A DNA stretch of 64,000 nt from Narthecium ossifragum (GCA_963920575.1 OY986973.1:23771760-23835759), one strand, 5' to 3'; positions 12,009 to 23,206 are shown, counted from the first letter of the stretch. Made by a program: numbers and translations. The notes: generated from the sequence alone by a model not told the origin.

Positions 12009-12814
12009 GGGTTATTTGCATATACCCCCCTGAAAAAGGTTTATTTTACATATATCACCCTAAAAAAACAAAATTTGCATAAAAAACCTTGAAAATCTTG
12101 ATTATTTGCATATAGCCCCTCGGGTTACTTGGGAATGGAATATTCCGTGTGTAAGCTAACGGAACGGAGGCTAACGGTGGAAATACATTAGCAATTTGCA
12201 ATGGAAATCACATTTTTGTTTGCATTGATTACAATCATGCACTACAAAGCAGATATTGCAACCTTGATTACAACCAATAGCTAACATATTCAGCCTTGGA
12301 TTACAACCTTGATTTCAATTAATAATTCACAGGTAACATTTGCCCTTGATTACAAAGCACAATTGCTTAGAGTACAAACTTGATTACAATTAACAGGGTA
12401 ATGAAGATAAACTGAGCATGTATGCTCTCAACCATTTTGGACACAGTTTTTTCCATCTTGTCGATGCTTTCACCCCATCTCCTTGCACTTTGCATTGTTT
12501 CATTAGCACAATCAATTTTCCTCCCTAAACTTGCAATTGATGTTTGCAGTTTTTCCTCGATAGCATCGAATCTCCTTAGTAGCTGGTTCTCAAGATCAAT
12601 GTAATGATTTAAATCAACAGTTGAGTGAGCCTCATCCAACCACAAAAAGAACGCGCAGCCAGAATCATCCATGCTCTGAGAAAATAAGACTAGGGTAACC
12701 CGAGGGGCTATATGCAAATAATCAAGATTTTCAAGATTTTTTATGCAAATTTTATTTTTTTAGGGTGATATACGTAAAATGAACCTTTTTCAGGGGGGTA
12801 TATGCAAATAACCC
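12009..12814 (-). mobile_element. Mutator-like TIR element carrying a gene fragment (Pack-MULE-like)
   Basis: Long terminal inverted repeats of about 120 bp bound the element: GGGTTATTTGCATATACCCC on the left mirrors GGGTATATGCAAATAACCC on the right. The flanking 9-mers TAATAAAAA (12000-12008) and AAATAAAAA (12815-12823) match at 8 of 9 positions, as expected for a Mutator-type 9-bp target duplication. No transposase is present. The interior holds an exon-like piece of a GRF zinc-finger protein on the minus strand. Confidence 0.75.
12367..12675 (-). pseudogene. 3' exon fragment of a GRF zinc-finger protein inside the TIR element
   Basis: The minus-strand frame following a pyrimidine-rich splice-acceptor-like TTATTTTCTCAG reads SMDDSGCAFFLWLDEAH. 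The C-x-FF-x-WLDE pattern is the C-terminal half of a GRF-type zinc finger. It is followed by a heptad-like helical region (about 60 residues) and a hydrophobic C-terminal segment (FIFITLLIVIKFVL) before the stop. Plant GRF proteins of unknown function commonly have this zinc finger, coiled coil and membrane tail order. The first zinc ligands are missing and the frame runs upstream into the TIR, so this is a captured 3' end, probably not a full gene. Whether it is transcribed cannot be judged. Confidence 0.55.
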
Positions 12815-13030
12815 AAATAAAAAATAGTTCAGTCTCGTTACTCCTTTCCTCTAAAAATGGTCATTTAGATTTCAAAACTATCCTCTTATAAAGAAATCAG
12901 TGTTCCCTATGATATATATCCGTTGTTGGGTTGATCAGATTACATTTGTTGGAGAAACAAATTGATTATATAAATAATCATCCAATGCTATTAATAAAAG
13001 CCATTGGATTAAGTGTTAATCTTCTTTTAG

Positions 13031-13205
13031 AGATTTGATCGTATTGGTGTCGGACCTCATGAACCACACTCATCAATTAGCTTGGCTTACTACACTGCAC
13101 AATGTGATACTTTTGGGTCCAAAAGATTGCCCAAGTACTTGGAAATTGTGAAGAGAAGGGGAATACCAATCAAGCTTGTCCATGGTAACAGAGATATTTT
13201 GATCC
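13031..13205 (+). pseudogene. Possible alpha/beta-hydrolase exon relic
   Basis: After an acceptor-like CTTCTTTTAG at 13021-13030, an open frame reads RFDRIGVGPHEPH then SKRLPKYLEIVKRRGIPIKL, followed by VHGNRD. The YLE...IP.K.VHG..D pattern resembles the C-terminal strand and acidic loop of BODYGUARD-type alpha/beta hydrolases, but the match is short. It then drifts into non-conserved sequence. No other exons were found, so if real it is a gene relic just upstream of the eIF4A promoter. Confidence 0.25.
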
Positions 13206-13619
13206 GATCCCTATGGAGTGCAGCCTTTGTAAGGGCCAAATTGAAAATTTCTGGACTTTTTAAGTAAAACTTGAGGAGCTTTGGCGTAAGTTTGGGTCTT
13301 ATAGGGGGTTTTCTGTAAAAGAAAAGGGAAAAAAAGAGTGTATAACCTTCGACTTGGAAACCCAATACGATACGGTCCATACGAATCGGATTAGGGCCGA
13401 AATCAAAAGCCCAGTCACTTGACCAAACACAATTTATAACCTTCGACTTGGATTTCGCTTCGAATACCAGCCCATTTCAAGCAAGACTTATCACTTTGAA
13501 TTGGTCCCAATAAATCCAATCTGATTTTTACGGGCCCATGAAGCCCATAAGGCCGGCCTTGTTTCTAAAATATACGCGAAGGTTCACATGCGCCCATCTT
13601 CCTCTCTCCTTTACTTGGG

Positions 13620-13699
13620 TTCGTAGTCGCGCCTCTCTCTGCTAGGGTTTCTCGCAGAGCCATCGAAACCGAGGCCTTACCCTGATCCAATCCTCTCAG
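13620..13699 (+). other. Probable eIF4A 5'UTR exon
   Basis: A CT-rich leader (CTCTCTCTGCTAGGGTTTCTC...) ends in CTCTCAG|GTATCTATC, a good donor at 13700. It lies 2.3 kb before the eIF4A start codon, and acceptors ending at 15944 and 15959 precede the ATG. The arrangement fits the 5'UTR intron common in plant eIF4A genes. The transcription start is not fixed by sequence alone. Confidence 0.6.
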
Positions 13700-13719
13700 G
13701 TATCTATCTCATCAAGCAT

Positions 13720-14300
13720 CTTGGATTCCTATCTCTAACTTCTCAAGTTTTTAGATCTCTTCTCTTTTAGGGAAAGAACAAGACATGGTTTTGATGAGGT
13801 TTTTTCCGTCTTATTTCTAATCTCTGGAGTTTTTTTTTCGAATTTCTTGGTTGCAGATCGATGAGGGTTTTATTTTTTGATCTTTTCTCCCAGTGAAAGA
13901 ATAAAACAGGGTTTACTGAGGTTTTGATCTTTTCTTCGTCTTATCTCTATCTTCTCAATTTCCTTCTGATTTCTTTGTCGCAGATCGGTTAGGTTTTGAG
14001 GTTTATGATCTTTTCTCTTAGGAAAGAACTGACAAGGTTTTGATGAGGGGTTTTTTTTGGTAATATATCTAAATTTTCAAGTTTTGCTAATTTCTTGGTC
14101 GCGGATCGTTGAAGGTTTGAGCTTTACATCTTTCCCCTTAGGCAAAGAATAAAGCAAGGTTTTAATGAGGGTTTTTTCGTCATATCTGTAATTTCTCAAT
14201 TTTTTCTAACCTCTTGTTGGCCGATTGACGTGGGTTTTAACTTTAGATCTTTCCTCTAAGGGAAAGAATAAAAAAAAGTTTTAATGAGGTTTTTTCAGCT
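13720..14300 (+). repeat. Five imperfect ~110-bp tandem repeats in the eIF4A leader intron
   Basis: Each unit runs through T-rich 'tctcaagtttttctaatttcttgg', GCAGATCG(R)T, 'gatcttttctctta', 'gggaaagaa(t/c)aa' and 'ggttttgatgaggtttttt'. The copies are diverged, so they are old. T-rich repeated motifs near the 5' end of a leader intron may influence expression, but that is inference only. Confidence 0.75.
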
Positions 14301-14610
14301 TAGGACTCTTGAAACACTGCGTATCCGGATCTGGAAAACTATAAAACAAGCTTTTGTGCTCTTGATGAGTCTCCATTCTTGAATTCATTTGTTTTCATTA
14401 GTGGGAATCGTTGTGTCTTAGTTTTAGTTCCTTTAAGAATCGAATAACATGCTCTGTGATTTGTTTCCAATCTCCAGTACATCTTTTTTTCTTTTTTTTG
14501 GTGAACACTAGGATGAAAATTGGCACTGCTTAAAAGATTCTAAAGTTGGCCTCTAGACTTATTAATTTGCGCTAGGTTTAATTAGTACGATGCCCTGTTT
14601 GCGACCTTTT

Positions 14611-14673
14611 AGTCTTTGCTTTCTTCATTATTGATGTCCAACTCGTCTGTGATTATTGAGTGGTGAGGGCTGT
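14611..14673 (+). other. Copy of the eIF4A 3'UTR inside its own leader intron
   Basis: AGTCTTTGCTTTCTT, then CAACTCGTCTGTG, then ATTGAGTGGTGAGGGCTGT are shared in order and spacing with 18539-18603, just after the eIF4A stop codon. A further match, CCTTTTTCTTGTATTTGGATGCG, follows at about 14699 and corresponds to the region near 18766. It is probably the remains of a tandem eIF4A duplicate. Confidence 0.7.
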
Positions 14674-15080
14674 GTTTTTTTTTGTTGTTGTGTTTTTTCC
14701 TTTTTCTTGTATTTGGATGCGAGGATTGTGGGATTTTGTATTGGTAAAGATGCATTTTTTGTATCTTGTGATTTTGTATTGGTAAAGATGCATTTTTTAA
14801 TTATTGGATTGTGGGATGCGGCTCGATATATATTACGATACTGACGGTGTTTTGAGTTCTGAGATTAGTGCATTTCCTGATATTAACTCTTCGAATAATA
14901 GTACCCCCCCCCCCCCCCCCCCCCCCCACACACCACACACCACCACCACCACCTGAGCTGTGGTTTCTCTGAGAAATAGAAAACCCACTTAACGCGTCAA
15001 GCTTATAAGTTGCTGCAGATCATCAAGTGGTAGATTTTGCAAAAATGATGAAACCGACTTGGGGTTTTTTGTCCATGTTG

Positions 15081-15666
15081 ATGCTATTTTCTTGACCTAC
15101 GCTATGATTGTTTTAACAGACGTTTTGTTACCATTTTTTGGGGAAATTTTGATATGATTTCGATAAGAAAAATCCTCTTTATTCTCTTGGATTGATGTTT
15201 AGTCGGGTAGGATTGGAATTTTGAGTTCATCTTTGCCCATTCCTTTCATTTTAGATTATGAGAATTTTTGTTACACTTTACATGGGTTTCTCGTAGACAT
15301 GTTTAATTTCTAAAACTGGAGTCAAGAAGTATTCTAAATGAATGTTCTTTATATCTAAAACTGGAGTCAAGAAGTATTCTAGACAATTTACATGCTGTTT
15401 TCTTGACCTACGCTATGATTGTTTCGACAGACGTTTTGTTACCATTTTTTGGGGAAATTTTGATATGATTTCGATAAGAAAAATCCTCTTTATGCTCTTG
15501 GATTGATGTTTAGTCAGGTAGGATTGGAAATTTGAGTTCATCTTTGCCCATTCCTTTCATTTTAGATTATGAGAATTTTTGTTACACTTTACATGGGTTT
15601 CTCGTAGACATGTTTAATTTCTAAAACTGGAGTCAAGAAGTATTGTAAATGAATGTTCTTTATATC
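15081..15666 (+). repeat. 311-bp tandem duplication in the eIF4A leader intron
   Basis: The segment beginning ATGCTATTTTCTTGACC at 15081 is repeated from 15392 with only scattered differences, through 'ctggagtcaagaagtatt' near the end of each copy. It is a recent direct duplication with no coding content. Confidence 0.9.
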
Positions 15667-15961
15667 GAACACAACACGTGGTTTTTAACCATGCAGTTAT
15701 AGCTGAAAGGTACTGGTTTGCCTGCATTGACTTTTGGTTAGCCCACTAGCTTCATGTCTGTTATTAAGGCACCATGATGTGTTCAAATTAGCTTTATGGT
15801 TTTTGTGTGCACGAGTTCTACGATTTAGAATCTGTTTGGTTGATTCTGGTTAATACGAATAAGTGCATATACAATGCATATTAGATTTCTGTCTTATTTA
15901 CTAATGCTTAAAGTTTACTGTAGTTTCCACTTATTTTTCCGCAGCCATCTTATTTGCAGAT

Positions 15962-18486
15962 ATGGCGGGAATGGCAGCTGAGGGGTCCCAGTTTGATGCA
16001 AAGCAGTATGATGCAAAAATGAACGACATGTATTTACTTTTCTCTGGTCCATTTCTGTTTGTGTTCCCTATGATCAGATGCATTTTGTTGAGATAACAAT
16101 CTCACGAGTCACTTTTTTGGCTCTGCCAACATTATTGTATACTTGTTGGTGCAGACTTTCTACTGAGGGAAGCCAAGATTTCTTCACGGCATATGAAGAA
16201 GTCCATGAGAGTTTTGATGCGATGGGTCTTCAAGAAAACCTGCTGAGAGGCATCTATGCTTACGGTTGAAAACTATACTTTGATTCCTTGATTTTGATGA
16301 TATGATAGTATAAATGTTAGGAGTCCTGAATGCTTTTTCTTGGAAGGTTTTGAAAAACCGTCTGCCATCCAACAAAGGGGAATTGTTCCATTCTGCAAGG
16401 GTCTTGATGTTATTCAACAGGCACAATCTGGGACAGGAAAAACCGCAACGTTCTGCTCTGGAATTTTGCAGCAGCTTGATTATGGTCTGGTTGAATGCCA
16501 AGCTCTAGTTCTCGCCCCTACTCGTGAACTGGCGCAGCAAATTGAGAAGGTCATGCGGGCACTTGGTGATTACCTGAATGTGAAAGTTCATGCTTGTGTG
16601 GGAGGAACCAGTGTCCGTGAAGATCAAAGGATTCTTTCAGCTGGAGTCCATGTAGTTGTTGGCACACCGGGTCGCGTGTTCGACATGTTACGTAGGCAGT
16701 CTCTTCGACCTGATTACATCAAGATGTTTGTGTTAGATGAAGCTGACGAAATGCTTTCTCGTGGATTTAAAGATCAAGTTTGTCCTCATCCCCTATCTCC
16801 AATTTTAGTGATATTAATTTTAATAATTCATTATACGTAGAAAGACCTTTTTCACTGTCTTTATATTGATGCAGTCTCTTTATTTCTTTCTTTTTTGATT
16901 GGATAATGCATAAAGGCCAAGATTGAACTGTTTGCATCTCATTTCTTGAACATTTATTTTTGAGATAGTGGATGAAATCAAGTTACATGTAAATCCATCA
17001 TCACATGGATGACGAGGCAGTATCTCTGTGATAATTATTGTCTATTTCTAAGTCTCATGCTATTCTCGCATTTCTATCTATACATCAAATGCCTGAGCGT
17101 TTCTGGCCATTCATCCTTGTTGTGTTTACTTGTTTAACATTTCGTGCATTATCCCCCAACTTTACTCCTCAGGTTTTCATGTTTGATGAATTTATGATTT
17201 AATTGCAGTGCTTTCATGCTTGGAAATACTTTTTGCATACTCACTAGCCAACATCATTATACCGTACCTATCTTCCAGATCAAGTTAAGTTGATATCCGT
17301 TGAATATATGACCCTTTTCTTTTGATTTTACGATTTTTATAGCTTATATCAAGTCTTGTTAAAGCCTGAACAGTATCTTAGAGGTGTTGAGAGTCAGATA
17401 AGGATTCAATTCGATGGGCCCTTTAAGTCAATTTGGGAATGCCATATTTATGTCTTTGGTGTTCTCTTTTTTATTGTCCGATTGAGGTTATGCCTGGTCT
17501 GCAGTTATGCTTGTGGCCTATTGTGTCTAAGCTGCATTTATGGTGAATTTAAATGTTCTGTATACTCTGTTTTTCCATCACCTCTGTGAACTGGTAAGTT
17601 TTGCACTAAAGATTCATGCTATCAGCTGCCTGACTTTCTAATGAAGAGTAGGTACATACTGTTCCTAAGTTGGTCACATAGTTTCTTTCTGGATTCTAGT
17701 CATTCACAGAAGTTTGGAGTATGTGTATACTGTTTCTGAAGTTAGTCATGTAGTTCGTTTCTGGATTCTAGTTATTGAAAAAGGATGGAGGCAATAGTCT
17801 ATTATTGGCGTACTAGCTAACTGTATTTTCTTTTCTTCGTGTTTCTTCAGATATATGATATATTCCAGCTTCTTCCATCAAAAGTTCAGGTTGGGGTTTT
17901 TTCTGCCACCATGCCCCCCGAAGCCCTGGAGATTACCCGCAAGTTCATGAACAAACCTGTTAGGATCCTTGTCAAGCGAGATGAGCTCACTCTGGAGGGT
18001 ATCAAGCAATTCTATGTCAACGTTGAGAAGGAGGACTATAAGCTTGAGACCCTGTGCGACCTTTATGAGACTTTGGCCATCACCCAGAGTGTTATCTTCG
18101 TCAACACTCGGCGCAAGGTGGACTGGCTCACTGATAAGATGAGGAGCAAGGACCACACAGTGTCAGCCACCCATGGTGACATGGACCAAAACACCAGGGA
18201 CATTATCATGCGGGAATTCCGATCTGGTTCCTCCAGAGTTCTGATCACCACTGATCTCCTTGCTCGTGGTATTGATGTCCAGCAGGTATCATTGGTGATT
18301 AACTATGATCTGCCAACTCAGCCAGAGAACTACCTCCATCGTATCGGACGTAGTGGGCGTTTTGGAAGGAAGGGCGTTGCCATTAACTTTGTTACCCGTG
18401 ACGATGAACGGATGCTGTTCGACATCCAACGGTTTTACAATGTGGTCGTCGAGGAACTTCCAGTTAATGTTGCTGACCTCCTCTGA
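15962..18486 (+). CDS. EIF4A: Eukaryotic initiation factor 4A (DEAD-box RNA helicase), 4 coding exons
   Basis: eIF4A is the ATP-dependent RNA helicase of the cap-binding eIF4F complex that unwinds 5' leaders during translation initiation in the cytosol. Exons 15962-16029, 16155-16264, 16347-16777 and 17851-18486 join in frame to 414 residues, the family's normal size. Visible motifs in order are Q motif ([11 protein letters not shown]), I (AQSGTGKT), Ia (PTRELAQQ), Ib (TPGR), II (DEAD), III (SAT), IV (VIFVNT), V ([10 protein letters not shown]) and VI ([10 protein letters not shown]). The C-terminus is NVADLL. All catalytic residues are present. The start [17 protein letters not shown] matches the family. 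The DEAD-box exon donor is AA|GTTTGT, slightly weak. The gene has a long repeat-filled leader intron. Confidence 0.97.
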
Positions 18487-18639
18487 GGTTCTGATGAGGT
18501 TTGATGAGCATGAGTATTTTATGACCTGAACCCCTTCCAGTCTTTGCTTTCTTAAATTAATGGTGTCCCAACTCGTCTGTGGCTATTGAGTGGTGAGGGC
18601 TGTTGCTTTTTGTCTCTTTTTTGGTAAGTCTTGCTAGGG

Positions 18640-19118
18640 AACAAATATTATTTATCCAATGTTTGGCTGAAGCTTATAGCAGCTAAGTTTGTAATGCATG
18701 TATCCCTGATTAACATGGATTTATTATCATCTTGTCTAGGTTTGTTTTGATCGCTCAAAAGACTCCTTTTCTTGTATTTAAATGCGCTCAGTGTTGGCTT
18801 TTAATTTAGAAGGGAGAAACCTATCTATACAGTGGATGATTTAAGAATAACTCTTAATATTATACAGTGTTTGGTACAATGCTGGATATGTTCTCATAGG
18901 ATGAGAATTATCGTATATACAAATACTGGGAATACATAATGTATAGTATAATTTATTATGTATAGACAAAAATGTCTATTGTTAAGTTAGCAGCTAAGTT
19001 TGAGGAAACAATGATAGTTATGGTTTAGGGTTCTATCAAAAATAAATGATATGATTGATTTTGTATAAAATAATTATGAATTGGAGGTGCTATTTATATT
19101 TTCATGGGCACGGATCAT
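18640..19118. other. Spacer downstream of eIF4A
   Basis: AT-rich sequence following the 3'UTR. No gene, RNA or element end is seen. Confidence 0.4.
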
Positions 19119-19252
19119 AGCTGTACATTGCACGTGTCATCGAATCGGTAGTCAGAGCTGTATATTGCACGTGTCATCGAATTGGTAGTCAGCTGTACAT
19201 TACACATGTCATCAAATCGATTGCACGTGTCATCGAATCGATAGTGAGATAT
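19119..19252 (+). repeat. Tandem repeat with CACGTG cores (~36 bp unit)
   Basis: Three to four degenerate copies of AGCTGTACATTGCACGTGTCATCGAATCGGTAGTC, the fourth shortened. CACGTG, the G-box core, occurs three times, and in another copy has become CACATG. It is about 1.3 kb upstream of the Hev b 5-like gene, beyond a usual core promoter. Confidence 0.7.
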
Positions 19253-20382
19253 TAATTATTTAATTATTATATTTTATTGATAGTTTTTTATTTATGAAAT
19301 AAATCAACCGAACCGATCAGTATCACATTATTTATTAAAAAACATGACTATTACGCATGATACGTTATCATATAAATAAAACCTTGATCATAAAAATAGC
19401 CACGTGTCCGTCCCTGACATGGATGTGGGTTAGTGCACGTACGACGCCTGTGGTGGGTCCGGCGCCAACGGGCCCTTACGTGTAAAGCACTGAGCCCCTG
19501 AGCGAGCGGGCCCCGCCTTAATTTCCCTCGTCTCAGTACGTCCAAATGCGTGGGACCCACCTTCATAATTGCGGCTTACTATCGCCACGTCAGCGCGGGT
19601 TACGGGCCGCCGGTGGTAATGATGCGATGACGTGGTTGCGGGGCCCACGCCTCACCGCCCTTCCCGAAAGGGGTGAAACCTTTGGGTTCCTTTTTTTGGG
19701 TCCCTTTCTTTGGGTCTCATCTCGCGTCTCTTTCCCGGAAACAGTAGAAGGCGGAGGACATATAACAAAAAGGCTCCATAGTTTTGTAGATATTACCCAA
19801 GTGCTACTCTTAATAAGTAATGTTAAAAACTCATTTAACATATCCAATTATCCTTAAATTTCCTTTGAATTTTTTAGCAAAGGATCCAATATAAGACATT
19901 CTAATTTCTCAATTTTCGTATAATTTCAACCATATTATCTATTTCATAAAACAAAAAATTAGAAAAGAGAAAAAACTATACATACATAATATATGTGTTA
20001 ATTTGATGACAATCCAAATAGTAATTTATGAGGATAATTGGTTAAAAGATATCAATCAATTATACAAATATATATAAGTATAATAGTTCCAAAGAACCCT
20101 AGAGCTAGCTAGAAGTAGAACATGGACGGGCAATGAAGTGGTCACCTTCAAACCCTACTGCACAAAACACAACACTCATCTCCAACTCACAAAAGATGAT
20201 ATAATAACATGCATGAAAAGGTCCTCCATTCATTCATTTTGGCCCTTTCCAAAAAACCCCTTCCCACATAAACAAATTAATTAATAAACAATCTCATCCT
20301 TGTCCTCCTTTACACCTTGCAAGATGGATGGGCTCTTGCTTTGGCCATTGATTTCAGTGTCACGTATCAATCCGGCACCTAC

Positions 20383-20418
<36 letters not shown>

Positions 20419-20433
20419 CCTAGCTTAAGCCTC
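19253..20433. other. Upstream region of the Hev b 5-like gene
   Basis: An AT-rich part is followed by a GC-rich block (about 19400-19740) with no convincing protein in any frame, then AT-rich sequence to the promoter. A CT microsatellite of about 30 bases ends at 20414. Confidence 0.4.
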
Positions 20434-20440
20434 TATATAA
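20434..20440 (+). promoter_or_regulatory. TATA box of the Hev b 5-like gene
   Basis: CTCTATATAAACCC sits about 165 bases before the ATG, just after a CT repeat. A start of transcription near 20465 would give a leader of about 135 bases. Confidence 0.6.
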
Positions 20441-20600
20441 ACCCTCATCCTCACTACCTCTCCTTCATCAACACCTTTGATAGGTTTCCTAGCTATCTCT
20501 TGTAGCTAGTTCTTATATATCTCAGATCACTAGATTCCCAAAGCTCTAGAAGGAGACCTTCTCATCTACTAGCTTAGTAGCTTCCTTTCATCGATCCTCC

Positions 20601-21195
20601 ATGGCCAGTGTTGAGGTAACATGCATGACATGCATGAACAGCCCTATACGTACCTTATATGATATATATATACAGATCGAGTAGTTCATCAGATAAAACA
20701 AACAGCTAAAGTTTTCAGTTTTCAGTTTTCAGTTTCTTATAGAATTTTTGTTGAATTTTTGTAGTAATATTAATTATTTGATGATTGTTTGATGTTCTAT
20801 AGGTTCAATCTGCAACTACTGCATTTCCGGAGAAGAATCTGGAGGAGCAAGCGAAGGTGGCTCAAGAAGTACCTAAAGAAGAAGTGAAACCGGTGTTGGC
20901 CGATGAAGTGATCGAAGAGCCGAAGGAGGAGGCGCCGGCCGCCGAGGCTCTGGCCAAGCAACCGGCAGAGAAAGAAGAAGTAATCGAAACTCCGGTGAAG
21001 GTGGAGACCGAGGAGACGAAAGAAGAGAAAGAGGAAACCATTGCCGAAAAGATCGAAGAACTAGCTCAGGAAGTGCAGGCAGTGAAGGTGACTCCTACAG
21101 ACGACGAGACCGTGGAGCCTGCGGACGCCGGTAAGACACCGGCGGTGGAGGAGCCGGAGAAGGTGGCGGCGGCAGCCGAAGAGACCAAAGAGTAA
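20601..21195 (+). CDS. Hev b 5-like acidic, disordered protein
   Basis: Two exons (20601-20615 and 20803-21195) join to 135 residues. The N-terminus MASVEVQSATTAFPE closely matches the conserved start of the rubber-tree latex allergen Hev b 5 family (MASVEVES...). The rest is Glu/Lys/Ala/Pro/Val-rich (for example PAEKEEVIETPVKVETEE), with no Cys, Trp or hydrophobic segment, so it is expected to be intrinsically disordered and soluble. The biochemical role of this family is not known. The first coding exon is only five codons long, so the gene is easily mis-started at the internal Met (20857). A TATA box and CT-rich leader precede it, and the stop TAA follows EETKE. Confidence 0.85.
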
Positions 21196-22243
21196 GCTGC
21201 AGCTCTCAAGAGTGAGAACTAGATGGTCCTTTCAGAGTGTGTTTTAGGGTTTGAGTGGTGGTCATGATCAGCTTTGGTGTGTCTTATTTTAGTATGCATG
21301 TTGTGACTTGTGAGTTATTATATGTGTCTTGTGGTTTTAGTTTTTAAGAGGGTGTTATGTGAAAAAAAAGAAGAAGAGCTAGGGATGATGCATATGGGCC
21401 TATGTAGGCCCATTGGGCCAGTCCCCTGGATTTATATAAGTTGCTGTACTGGACGATGGAGATCATGCAGGGGTTGTAATAATTTATAGCAGTGAAATGA
21501 AGCAAGTCTCCTTTGGAATAATATTTTACATGTCATATGTCTAAAAAATATAAAATAATAATAATTAAACTTGAATCGGATCGGATCCATGGTATTGGTT
21601 TTGAATGTTAATTTCTCACCGCAAAATCTTATCAAATTTGGATTCGGGTGTGTGGGTGTGATTCGATCGCTCTCGTGAGTTTCGTGATGAGATGCTTAAT
21701 TTTGAAATAATTATATTTTAAGTGGTTAGTGCTTTTGAAATGATAAGCACGTCCTTGGATTATGACTATCACTATATATACCTCTTGATGCTGTATTATA
21801 ACATGCCTTCCTCTGCATCAAAGGCTGGGTTGTCCATTCTTCATGACACTAGAATAGAGAAATTAAAGTTCTAGCGTGTAGGTTATTCCCATTATAATTT
21901 TTTTCGATAAAAATACATATATTTTGTGTTATATATATATTATTGCTATATAAAAAAGACACCCAAGTCCATTAAATCCTATAAGCATGAGTATGGCGAA
22001 TGCCTTAATCGCTTTTCCAGATTCATCAAGGCGAAGGGCATGTCGATGACATACCAAACTGCCTCCTCGCCTTCAAAAAATTTTGAATGAACTTCCAAAG
22101 GATGAAAAGCCAACTTTACTTTGTTAGTTAACTTATATTTTTAAACACCACAATTGGGAGAAACTTGAATCCAATCTGATTTTGTTTGACTCGGTAGTGA
22201 TTTTTGTTCAAACTAAGGAAAAAAAAGTGTAAGATAAAAATAT
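21196..22243. other. 3'UTR and spacer
   Basis: The first 250-350 bases are probably the Hev b 5-like 3'UTR. The remainder is AT-rich with no recognised feature. Confidence 0.4.
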
Positions 22244-23206
22244 TGTTGGAAAAATTAAGTTAGGATTCTTACTTTTATTAGGATAGCAAGTAACATTTAT
22301 AATGATAAAATAAAACCATTGATTCTTGCCGTTGATCCGAATGGGAGAAGTAAGAAGAAGAAAGCGCAAAAGAGCTCCCAGGGTAACGATCTTCTGCGCG
22401 AACGGAAGGAAGCCAGTCTCTGATTACCCGTTTAGCCTTCGCCGGTATGATACTCTCAACTTGCAGGACCCTCTACGAAGTGGTGGTGTGCAATTGTGGA
22501 TGCATGCAGCTTAACCATGAACTGAATAAGTAGGGTCCTATTTATAGGCTAGGATGGCTAGATGATCAGCCACTCAGTGGGAAGGTGAAGAGACTCGCCA
22601 CAACAGTAGCATCCCAGTTATGGGTGCTGTCACATCACCTGTAACCTCCACTTGGGGAGGTCAAGGGTCGCCACAGCAGTAACAGTTGACCAGGAGGACA
22701 TGGGCTGCCACATCACCCATAACTGTCCAGTCATGGGTAGCCCAAGAGTCATAGCTGACTCAACTTATTATTGTAAATAAATGAGTCATTTAAACCCAGC
22801 TAACTCAACTGTAACCGACTTGGAAGCTGAAAAGTCAAGCTGACTCAACCCAACTGTAATCGACTTGGAAGCTGAAAAGTCGAGCTGACTCAACCCAATC
22901 AGTCTAGTGTATTCGACCTGACTCAACCAGATCACCGTGTAGCAAAATAGACACACACGGCGCACGACCGGCGACGACGGTGTGCTCGTGTGGGTGCCTC
23001 TCTTTATAAACATAGAAGCTCCAAACACTATATAAACTGTGAAATGTTTTCTTCACAACCAATGTGGGACTAAATACCATATGAGCTCCTCCATTTGGTT
23101 GTTAAAAAATGGGCTTTCTCTTAGCCCATTTGATTCAACCTTTATAGGCTTAACCCACACTTATTTAATAAGTGTTTTGGACTTTTATACGAGCCTTAAT
23201 CCAACA
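22244..23206 (+). mobile_element. Solo LTR (963 bp) with AATAT target duplication
   Basis: The segment starts TGTTGG and ends CCAACA, perfect 6-bp inverted LTR termini, between direct repeats AATAT (22239-22243 and 23207-23211). A TATA-like CCTATTTATAGG lies at about 22538. Near 22797-22890 a ~46-bp unit (TGTAATCGACTTGGAAGCTG...) is duplicated. No internal retrotransposon sequence accompanies it. A short ORF at 22326-22514 lies inside the LTR and is not a gene. The superfamily is not determinable, though the size suits Ty1/copia. Confidence 0.85.

Noticed and set aside
14903..14927. Poly-C tract
   Set aside because: A homopolymer followed by a CA/CAC repeat; of interest only as a likely sequencing-length uncertainty.
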